Assembly (NCBI GenBank): GCA_946188175.1
Contig: CAMHUJ010000166.1
Coordinates: 1 to 5,112 of the forward strand
Direction: 5' to 3'
From: an uncultured Ruminococcus sp.
Lineage (GTDB): Bacteria > Bacillota > Clostridia > Oscillospirales > Ruminococcaceae
Length of the DNA: 5,112 nucleotides
Shown here: in pieces, positions 1-5,112 of the stretch
How the letters are laid out: every line of letters begins with the position of its first letter
How positions within the stretch are numbered: the first letter of the stretch is position 1
Translations under genes and position numbers: made by a program
Notes under the pieces: generated by a model
The model's database searches: none
What the model saw: the letters and a program-made list of their open reading frames with translations, nothing else
Told to the model about the DNA's origin: nothing

Positions 1-1442
1 AATCCATGCTGCCGTTTATTCCGGCAGAGTCTATGGATACGCGCGAGGAGGTGCGCCTGAAATACCGCTACCTCGATCTGCGCAATCCGAAGGTGCACGA
101 AAATATCATCCTGCGCTCGAAGGTCATTACCTATCTGCGCCGGAAAATGGAGGAGCTCGGCTTCCTCGATATCCAGACACCGATCCTGACGGCTTCCTCG
201 CCGGAGGGTGCGCGTGACTTCCTCGTCCCGAGCAGAAAGCATAAGGGCAAGTTCTATGCGCTGCCGCAGGCACCGCAGCAGTTCAAGCAGCTGCTCATGG
301 TTTCCGGCTTCAATAAGTATTATCAGGTCGCGCCGTGCTTCCGCGATGAGGATGCGCGTCAGGACAGATCGCCGGGAGAATTCTATCAGCTTGACTACGA
401 AATGGCGTTCGCAACGCAGGATGATGTCCTTGCCGTCTGCGAGAAGGTCATTTCCGACACCTTCAAGGAATTCGCACCGGATGCAGTGATCTCCGATGCA
501 CCGTTCGAGCGCATCACCTATAAGGAGTCCATGCTGAAATACGGCTCCGACAAGCCCGATCTCCGCAATCCGCTCGAGATCATCGACCTGACTGATTTCT
601 TCGCAAATGTAGACTTCCCGATCTTCAAGGGCAAGCCGGTCCGCGGCATTGTCGCCGACTGTGCAGCCTGCTCCAAGAAGTTCTTTGAGGATTCCCTGAA
701 ATTTGCGACTTCAATCGGCATGAAGGGTCTGGGCTATCTGACCGCCGTCGAGGGTCAGGCAAACTTCAAGGGCCCGATTGACAAGTTCCTTTCCGATGCG
801 CAGCGTGACGAAATCCGTCAGCTTTCCGGCATCAAGGACGGCGAAACCGTATTCTTCATCTCCGATAAGAAGGGTACCGTCGATCTCTATGCCGGTCAGA
901 TCAGAAACTGGCTCGGTGAGCGTCTTGATCTGCTCGAGAAAAACGCATTCCGCTTCTGCTTCGTCGTCGATTTCCCGATGTACGAGATCAATGAGGAAAC
1001 GCATAAGCTCGACTTTACGCACAACCCGTTCTCGATGCCGCAGGGCGGTCTCGATGCACTGGAAAATCAGGACCCGCTGGAGATTCTTGCATATCAGTAC
1101 GATCTGGTCTGCAACGGCATTGAGCTGGCATCCGGCGCAGTCCGCAACCACAGCGTCGATATCATGAAGAAGGCATTTGCGCTTGCCGGTTATACCGAGG
1201 AGGAGCTTGCAGCAAGATTCTCCGCGCTCTATACGGCATTCCAGTACGGCGCACCGCCGCATGCAGGCATGGCGCCCGGCATCGACCGCATGATCATGCT
1301 GCTCGCAGATACCGAAACGATCCGCAATGTCATCGCATTCCCGCTCAACGGCAATGCGCAGGATCTCCTGCTCGGCGCACCGTCGCAGGTCACCGAACAG
1401 CAGCTCCGCGAAGCGAATATCCAGATCCGCGAGGAAGCGTAA
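1..1442 (+). CDS. aspS: Aspartyl-tRNA synthetase, 5'-truncated by window edge
   Basis: This class II aminoacyl-tRNA synthetase charges tRNA-Asp with aspartate using ATP, in the cytoplasm. The reading frame is open to the left edge (codon TCC at 3-5 precedes the ATG at 6), so that ATG is internal. About 105-115 residues, the OB-fold anticodon-binding domain, are missing compared with the usual ~590. Counting from the ATG at 6, I see motif 1 around 48-61 (GFLDIQTPIL), the flipping-loop and aspartate-binding region at 68-95 (PEGARDFLVPSR, QAPQQFKQ), motif 2 at 112-130 (FRDED...GEFYQLD), a bacterial GAD insertion at roughly 213-300, and motif 3 at 415-433 (GAPPHAGMAPGIDR). All catalytic landmarks look intact and the stop is TAA at 1440-1442. 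Several motifs (RSPGEFYQLD, HNPFSMPQGG, ASGAVRNH, FPLNGNAQDLLLGAPS) match, from memory, the subtype common in alphaproteobacteria rather than the E. coli/Bacillus form. Whether it also charges tRNA-Asn cannot be judged without the N-terminus. The family call is very secure. Confidence 0.97.
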   Translation, partial: SMLPFIPAESMDTREEVRLKYRYLDLRNPKVHENIILRSKVITYLRRKMEELGFLDIQTPILTASSPEGARDFLVPSRKHKGKFYALPQAPQQFKQLLMVSGFNKYYQVAPCFRDEDARQDRSPGEFYQLDYEMAFATQDDVLAVCEKVISDTFKEFAPDAVISDAPFERITYKESMLKYGSDKPDLRNPLEIIDLTDFFANVDFPIFKGKPVRGIVADCAACSKKFFEDSLKFATSIGMKGLGYLTAVEGQANFKGPIDKFLSDAQRDEIRQLSGIKDGETVFFISDKKGTVDLYAGQIRNWLGERLDLLEKNAFRFCFVVDFPMYEINEETHKLDFTHNPFSMPQGGLDALENQDPLEILAYQYDLVCNGIELASGAVRNHSVDIMKKAFALAGYTEEELAARFSALYTAFQYGAPPHAGMAPGIDRMIMLLADTETIRNVIAFPLNGNAQDLLLGAPSQVTEQQLREANIQIREEA

Positions 1443-1456
1443 GAAGTGTATTATGC

Positions 1457-1503
1457 GCCGCGCAATTCAGCAACAGAGCCTGAATTGCGCGGCTTTTTAT
1501 TTT
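1457..1503 (+). terminator. Intrinsic terminator of aspS
   Basis: A perfect 14-bp inverted repeat pairs 1457-1470 (GCCGCGCAATTCAG) with 1480-1493 (CTGAATTGCGCGGC) around a 9-nt loop. It is followed at once by TTTTTATTTT (1494-1503). The GC-rich base next to the T-tract is the classic Rho-independent form. It starts 14 nt after the aspS stop codon. The opposite strand has no T-tract after the stem, so it works in the plus direction only. Confidence 0.95.
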
Positions 1504-1549
1504 CTCCCGCCGCCTTCCTCCCTTCACCTTCATATTTCCTCCATGCATG

Positions 1550-1592
1550 AAAAAAATCCGCCCGATTCAGGCTGTGACACCTGAACCGGGCG
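1550..1592 (-). terminator. Intrinsic terminator of the flotillin gene
   Basis: A 13-bp stem pairs 1580-1592 with 1559-1571 around an 8-nt loop (1572-1579). The minus-strand RNA then runs GGA followed by seven U (A-tract 1550-1556 on the plus strand). The single irregular position (1565/1586) is a G-U wobble in the minus-strand RNA but an A-C mismatch in the plus-strand RNA, so the structure favours minus-strand transcripts. It begins 15 nt past the flotillin stop codon. Confidence 0.92.
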
Positions 1593-1607
1593 AATTTGTG
1601 TTAGCGC

Positions 1608-3152
1608 TTAATCTTCTTCATACGCATCGGAATCGGCGGAAGCAATCGCAGCCTTTGCAGCGTCGATCACAGCCGCGGTATTGTCGGACTTTCCGTTGTC
1701 CGCGAGCTTGCCGCCGAGGAATCCGGCGAGCAGTGCGCGCAGATCAATACCGGTTGCCTCAGTGAGACCGTCGGTGATCTTCGTGGTCGAGCCGATGATA
1801 TCGCCGACGAGCTTGCTGGAATTGCCGTCGCCGTACATGGTGATCTTATCAACCTGTGTCAGCGGCAGCGCAGCATTCTTGACGACATCCGGCAGTGCCT
1901 TGAAGTACATTTCGAGAACAGCAGCCTCGCCGTATTTCTTCATAGCCTCTGCCTTTGCGTTGATACCCTCAGCCTCTGCAAGACCCTTCGCACGGATTGC
2001 ATCTGCCTCTGCCTTACCGACAGCAGCGATACCTTCCGCCTCCTGCATCTTTGCAAACTTTGCAGCCTCAGCTTCAGCCTTCTGTGCCTCAGCCTCCTGC
2101 TCACGCTGGAAGCGGTCAGCCTCGGCTTCCTTCTTCAGCTGATAGAGCTTTGCATCGGCTTCCTGCTGTGCCTTATAGCGGGCAGCCTCAGCCATTTTCT
2201 TGACGTCTGCATCGAGCGCCTTTTCCTTGACTTCAGCCTGCTTGGTTTTCAGCTCAACATCCTTTTCGGATGCAGCGATGTTCGCATTTGCCTTGGTAAT
2301 CTCAATCGTGCGGCGCTGCTCTTCCTTCTGGATTTCATACGCAGCATCGGCGATTGCGAGCTGGGTATCGGCATCCTTTTTCAGTTCAGCCTGACGGATT
2401 GCGAGCTCATTGTTCTTCTTGGCGATTTCAGTCTGCGCCTGAACTCTTGCGTCATTGGCTTCCTTCTGTGCGGCAGCCTTTGCGATTTCGATTTCCTTCT
2501 CGGATTCTGCTCTTGCGATCGCAGCCTTCTTCTGGATCGTGGTTACGTTGTCGATACCGAGATTCTCAATGAGATTCTGGTCATCGGTAAAGTTCTGAAC
2601 ATTGAACGAAACGATTTCGAGACCCATGCGGTTGAGGTCCGGTGCGGCATTTTCCTGTACCTTTTCCGCGAATGCCTTACGGTCATTGACCATAGCGACG
2701 AGCGTCATCTGACCGACGATCTCACGCATGTTGCCTTCGAGAACCTCTCTGGCAACCTGTGCGATATAGGCGGTATCCTTATTCAGGAAGTTCTCCGCGC
2801 CGAGCTTAATGAGCATCGGGTCGCTGGAGACCTTGACATTGACGTTCGCATCAACATTGATATTGATATAGTCCGCAGTCGGCACGGCACTGGAGGTTTT
2901 TACGTCAACGGCAATGAGCTGGAGCTTCAGCTTATCGACACGCTCAAAAAACGGGATGCGGATGCTCGCTTTGCCAATGATGATTTTCTTTCGCAGACCG
3001 GAGATGATATAAGCGGTATCCGGCGGTGCTTTCAGATAACCGGAAGCGAGGATGACAATGATAATGACGACGACTACGGCGATAATTGCAATCGTGATCA
3101 GATCATTGAACGGGAATGGGAACATTGCTGCGGGGAGATTGTTCAGAAGCAT
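1608..3152 (-). CDS. Flotillin-like SPFH-domain membrane scaffold protein (FloT/YuaG type)
   Basis: The 514-residue protein closely matches the length and plan of Bacillus subtilis FloT (about 509). Residues 19-36 form one strong hydrophobic anchor (ITIAIIAVVVVIIIVILA). An SPFH/band-7 domain covers about 40-200, including REVLEGNMREIVGQMT (135-150) and LNRMGLEIVSF (173-183). A long Ala/Glu/Lys-rich coiled coil follows from about 205 to 425, with flotillin-type EAEGI, KAEAD and AKAEAMKKYGEAA segments. The C-terminal flotillin region contains PLTQVDKIT (430-438) and a GIDLRALL segment, and the tail is acidic. Known flotillins oligomerise at the inner face of the membrane and organise lipid/protein microdomains; a scaffold role here is inferred from that. 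I chose the ATG at 3152 because AAAGGA lies 10 nt upstream; the frame extends to a GTG at 3203 that has no ribosome binding site. No NfeD-like partner gene is adjacent. The gene has its own promoter and terminator, so it is probably monocistronic. The family is secure; the symbol floT is not assigned because paralogy is unknown. Confidence 0.95.
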   Translation of the reverse strand: MLLNNLPAAMFPFPFNDLITIAIIAVVVVIIIVILASGYLKAPPDTAYIISGLRKKIIIGKASIRIPFFERVDKLKLQLIAVDVKTSSAVPTADYININVDANVNVKVSSDPMLIKLGAENFLNKDTAYIAQVAREVLEGNMREIVGQMTLVAMVNDRKAFAEKVQENAAPDLNRMGLEIVSFNVQNFTDDQNLIENLGIDNVTTIQKKAAIARAESEKEIEIAKAAAQKEANDARVQAQTEIAKKNNELAIRQAELKKDADTQLAIADAAYEIQKEEQRRTIEITKANANIAASEKDVELKTKQAEVKEKALDADVKKMAEAARYKAQQEADAKLYQLKKEAEADRFQREQEAEAQKAEAEAAKFAKMQEAEGIAAVGKAEADAIRAKGLAEAEGINAKAEAMKKYGEAAVLEMYFKALPDVVKNAALPLTQVDKITMYGDGNSSKLVGDIIGSTTKITDGLTEATGIDLRALLAGFLGGKLADNGKSDNTAAVIDAAKAAIASADSDAYEED

Positions 3153-3162
3153 AACAAACACA

Positions 3163-3168
3163 TCCTTT
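3163..3168 (-). promoter_or_regulatory. Ribosome binding site that sets the flotillin start
   Basis: The minus strand reads AGAAAGGATG, with the core AAAGGA at 3168-3163, 10 nt before the ATG at 3152. No comparable purine-rich site precedes the upstream in-frame GTG at 3203. The translated N-terminus from 3152 leads directly into the membrane anchor, which also fits this start. Confidence 0.85.
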
Positions 3169-3206
3169 CTGTCTTCTGCAAGATGATACAAAAATCCGGA
3201 CACAAC

Positions 3207-3222
3207 ACGGCGCCGCTGCCGT
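3207..3222 (-). other. Small GC-rich hairpin in the flotillin leader
   Basis: The minus-strand RNA has ACGGC and GCCGT arms (5 bp) around a 6-nt loop, containing the self-complementary CGGCGCCG. It lies about 13 nt after the predicted transcription start and about 39 nt before the ribosome binding site. It could stabilise the mRNA 5' end. It is too short to be a known riboswitch, and it has no T-tract directly after it, so it is not a convincing attenuator. Confidence 0.3.
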
Positions 3223-3241
3223 CATTGTACCCGTTGCAGGT

Positions 3242-3270
3242 ATTATACCACAATTCGGGGGCTTTGTCAA
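3242..3270 (-). promoter_or_regulatory. Consensus sigma-A promoter of the flotillin gene
   Basis: On the minus strand a perfect -35 box TTGACA (3270-3265) is separated by exactly 17 nt from a perfect -10 box TATAAT (3247-3242). The -10 box is preceded by TGG, which makes an extended -10. Transcription should start near 3235, giving a leader of about 83 nt before the ATG at 3152. Such a full match predicts strong housekeeping-sigma expression. The -10 box sits inside the short palindrome GGTATAATACC, which may be chance. Confidence 0.93.
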
Positions 3271-3274
3271 GATA

Positions 3275-3286
3275 TCCGGCACCGGA
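3275..3286 (-). repeat. Short inverted repeat just upstream of the -35 box
   Basis: TCCGG-TG-CCGGA (minus strand) is a perfect 5-bp inverted repeat with a 2-nt centre, ending 4 nt before the -35 box. Its position would suit a regulator binding site, and TCCGGA occurs again in the leader near 3195-3200. The arms are short and I recognise no regulator family from them, so the operator role is a guess. Confidence 0.25.
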
Positions 3287-3370
3287 ATCTGTGAACAAAC
3301 CGTAAATCTCGCAGCAATATAATACCAAATATCAAAAGCAGTTGCATTTTCGGCGTCAGGGGCAACAAAC

Positions 3371-3397
3371 GGGCATACAGCAGGATGCCGTATGTCC
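3371..3397 (-). terminator. Possible weak terminator after the GGDEF gene
   Basis: An imperfect 8-bp inverted repeat (3371-3378 with 3390-3397) lies 27 nt beyond the cyclase stop codon. In the minus-strand RNA it has one A-C mismatch and an 11-nt loop, and is followed only by GUUUGUUG, a poor U-tract. An alternative 5-bp stem (3372-3376 with 3385-3389) competes with it. It may end or slow the upstream transcript, but it is far weaker than the two terminators near 1457-1592. I see no gene between 3153 and 3424; the rest of that gap is leader, promoter and unassigned AT-rich sequence. Confidence 0.3.
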
Positions 3398-3424
3398 TTT
3401 TGTGCAATATGATTATATCGTATC

Positions 3425-5112
3425 TCAGCGGCGGATATAGCGCGAGGTCGCCTTGCGTTTCTTCTGCTCATACATGATCTGATCCGCCTGTGTGATCAGC
3501 GAAAACAGCTTCATATCTTCCGTCACGACCGTCAGATATGTGCCGATGCTGGCGCACAGCTCATAGGGCTTGTTGAGCAGGGCATTTGCATCCTTGAGCT
3601 TTTTGCCGAAGTCCAGCTCAAACATTTTTGCTTCCTGCTCATTCAGACCTTCGACGACTGTAATAAACTCATCGCCGCCGAAGCGTGCGCAGATCTGATT
3701 GTCGCGGCAGCTGCTGCGGATGACCTCCGCGAGCTTTTTGAGTGCAAAGTCACCCTCATCATGTCCGAAATTATCGTTGATATATTTCAGACCGTCCATG
3801 TCGATGAAGGAGATCATCAGTGTATTGTGCGTTTCCATGCTGTGGCGGAACATCTGGTCGGCGAGCCGGATAAAGCCGTTGCGGTTATAGATATCGCAGA
3901 GCGGATCAATCACATAGAGACGGTCGAGCTCGCGGATCGCATTGTTCAGGTGCAGCAGCTTGCGGATGTTCTCGAACGACTGGCTGATGTTCATCATCAG
4001 CGAATGGCAGAGCATGGTGTGCGTCGGGAAATCGGTATTCGTAAATATATAGTAGCCGAGCGTGTGCTCACGGAAATGCAGCGGGAAGAAATAGCTCATG
4101 TTTCCGCCGGTTTCAAGCGGCAGGGGATACATGTCGGCGCTGCTGAACCAGCGCACCTCGCGGATACCGTCCTTCTGCCAGATCAGCGGTGCGAGCATAT
4201 ATTCCGTGTAGCCGTTGATCGTGGATTCGTCGCTGTTGTTAGCGGCGGCGCGGAAGACGCTCTCCCAGTTGTCACAGAGACAGATGCAGCACTGGTCGCA
4301 ATCGATCTCATGCAGGAACTGTGAGATCGTGTGGAGGCATTCCGACGGTGTTTCCGTGACGGCGAGTGCGGAGGTCATGCGGTTCAGCAAAGAGGCGCCG
4401 GTGCGGAAGCGCTTGATCGTGTCATAGCTTGCGGCACGGTAGCTGCGCAGGTCGATATCGGCATCGGTGCTGCATCCGCAGCTTTCCTGATATTCCGGTT
4501 TTGCTTCGAGCGTAATGGTTTTTTCGCAGACTTCGCCGCGGAAGATGCGGTCGAGCAATGCGCAGGCAGCCTTTCCGGCTTCTGCTAGCGGACGCGAGAC
4601 CGAGGTCAGCGACGGGCAGTGATGCTGTGCATTATACGTGAAATCAAAGCCGGTGACAATGGCATCCTCCGGCACGCGGATGCCGTGTTCATGCAGCACG
4701 CTGATTGCTTCCAGCGCCATGGCATCATTTGCCGCGATGATCGCATCCGGCATCGGGAGCCCGCTTGCAAGCAGCGCTTCGACTGCACGGTAGCCGTCGA
4801 TCGGGCGGAACCCGCCGAAGTAGACGCGGTTTGTCTCGACCGGCAGATCATGCTCCGCCATGACAGAGAGAAACGCTTCATAGCGTTCCTTTCCCTCGGG
4901 ATTTTCCAGCGGACCCGAGATATAATTGATTGTTTTTGCGTTATGCTTTTCAATGACATGCCGGACTATTTCACGCATGGCAGCGGTATTGTCGATACGG
5001 ATATTGTAGAAGGACGGATCATCGCTGCAATCGAAGACGACAGCAGGGATGCCGGATTCACGCACCGCCTGACAAACCCTTGCGCGTGTTGCGAGTTCGC
5101 CGATTGTATTGG
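3425..5112 (-). CDS. LacI-like sensor / GAF-like / GGDEF diguanylate cyclase, 5'-truncated by window edge
   Basis: This is a probable soluble diguanylate cyclase that makes cyclic-di-GMP from two GTP under control of a ligand sensor. The frame stays open to the right edge (561 whole codons visible), and the GTG at 5065 is internal and not the start. Numbering from that GTG, residues 1 to about 190 match the C-terminal two thirds of a LacI-type sugar-binding fold (ESGIPAVVFD, RIDNTAAMREIVRHVIE, PDAIIAANDAMALEAISVL, VTGFDFTYNAQHHCPSLTSVSRPL). A Cys-containing ESCGC linker follows at 194-198, then a GAF-like region at about 240-345, a short helical linker at about 355-385, and a GGDEF domain at about 387-540. 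The GGDEF domain has DPLCDIYNRNGF, D422 in DMDGLKYINDNFGH, and an intact RFGGDEF (461-467). The inhibitory RxxD site reads RDNQ (454-457), so its Asp is lost. No transmembrane segment is visible. Roughly 90 residues of the sensor, and any N-terminal DNA-binding domain, lie outside the window. The ligand is unknown; a sugar is inferred from the fold. The stop is TGA at 3427-3425. Confidence 0.93.
   Translation of the reverse strand, partial: NTIGELATRARVCQAVRESGIPAVVFDCSDDPSFYNIRIDNTAAMREIVRHVIEKHNAKTINYISGPLENPEGKERYEAFLSVMAEHDLPVETNRVYFGGFRPIDGYRAVEALLASGLPMPDAIIAANDAMALEAISVLHEHGIRVPEDAIVTGFDFTYNAQHHCPSLTSVSRPLAEAGKAACALLDRIFRGEVCEKTITLEAKPEYQESCGCSTDADIDLRSYRAASYDTIKRFRTGASLLNRMTSALAVTETPSECLHTISQFLHEIDCDQCCICLCDNWESVFRAAANNSDESTINGYTEYMLAPLIWQKDGIREVRWFSSADMYPLPLETGGNMSYFFPLHFREHTLGYYIFTNTDFPTHTMLCHSLMMNISQSFENIRKLLHLNNAIRELDRLYVIDPLCDIYNRNGFIRLADQMFRHSMETHNTLMISFIDMDGLKYINDNFGHDEGDFALKKLAEVIRSSCRDNQICARFGGDEFITVVEGLNEQEAKMFELDFGKKLKDANALLNKPYELCASIGTYLTVVTEDMKLFSLITQADQIMYEQKKRKATSRYIRR

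Noticed and set aside
711..1262. Minus-strand open frame of 183 codons within aspS
   Set aside because: It is antisense to the conserved AspRS GAD and catalytic regions, and nothing in its translation is recognisable.
1681..2142. Plus-strand open frame of 153 codons opposite the flotillin coiled coil
   Set aside because: Its Ala/Ser-rich translation is the reverse of the repetitive Ala/Glu/Lys coding sequence; no promoter or ribosome binding site.
1945..2210. Repetitive GCCTC/GCAGCCTC-rich stretch that looks like a repeat array
   Set aside because: The repeats are irregular and are fully explained by the EA/AEA-rich flotillin coiled coil; no regular spacer pattern as in CRISPR.
3153..3203. 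Longer flotillin N-terminus starting at GTG 3203 (17 extra residues)
   Set aside because: No ribosome binding site precedes that GTG, while AAAGGA is well placed for the ATG at 3152 and would fall inside the coding sequence of the longer form.
3143..3328. Minus-strand 61-codon open frame over the flotillin promoter and leader
   Set aside because: Its first codons lie upstream of the predicted transcription start and include the promoter boxes; no ribosome binding site or recognisable protein.
3412..3417. Second TATAAT on the minus strand near the cyclase stop codon
   Set aside because: No acceptable -35 box lies 16-18 nt upstream, so it is most likely chance in AT-rich sequence.
3103..3471. 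Minus-strand open frame of 122 codons spanning the cyclase-flotillin gap
   Set aside because: It overlaps the end of the cyclase gene and the start of the flotillin gene, runs straight through the consensus promoter and ribosome binding site, and its translation resembles no protein family.
3761..4324. Plus-strand open frame of 187 codons opposite the cyclase gene
   Set aside because: It is the antisense of a clearly recognised GGDEF/GAF-like coding region, a side effect of GC-rich codon use, and has no family features.

Overview
The window looks like chromosomal DNA from a moderately GC-rich member of the Firmicutes, probably a gut-type clostridium of the Ruminococcus/Oscillospiraceae kind. 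This is an inference from three things: a cytoplasmic LacI-like sugar-sensor/GGDEF fusion of a type I associate with those bacteria, a FloT-type flotillin, and a textbook sigma-A promoter with an AAAGGA ribosome binding site. No mobile element, CRISPR array, tRNA or rRNA is visible.

Layout: (1) Positions 1-1442, plus strand, hold the C-terminal four fifths of aspartyl-tRNA synthetase (aspS), cut at the left edge. It ends in a strong intrinsic terminator with a perfect 14-bp stem. (2) A second terminator facing the other way (1550-1592) ends the minus-strand flotillin gene (1608-3152), so aspS and the flotillin gene converge on a pair of opposed terminators. (3) The flotillin gene has its own near-perfect promoter (3242-3270), a leader of about 83 nt and a ribosome binding site that moves the start to 3152. 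(4) Upstream, also on the minus strand, lies a large signalling gene (3425-5112, cut at the right edge). It encodes a LacI/periplasmic-binding-protein-like sensor, a GAF-like middle region and a C-terminal GGDEF diguanylate cyclase domain.

The three genes do not form an obvious pathway. aspS is translation housekeeping. The flotillin is probably a membrane scaffold and is transcribed independently. The cyclase probably links binding of a small ligand, perhaps a sugar, to cyclic-di-GMP synthesis. The flotillin has no NfeD-type partner on either side inside the window. I see no strong evidence for a new multi-gene system. The points most worth checking are the cyclase architecture with its degenerate inhibitory site, the unusual subtype of the AspRS, and the sequence similarity between the two opposed terminators.
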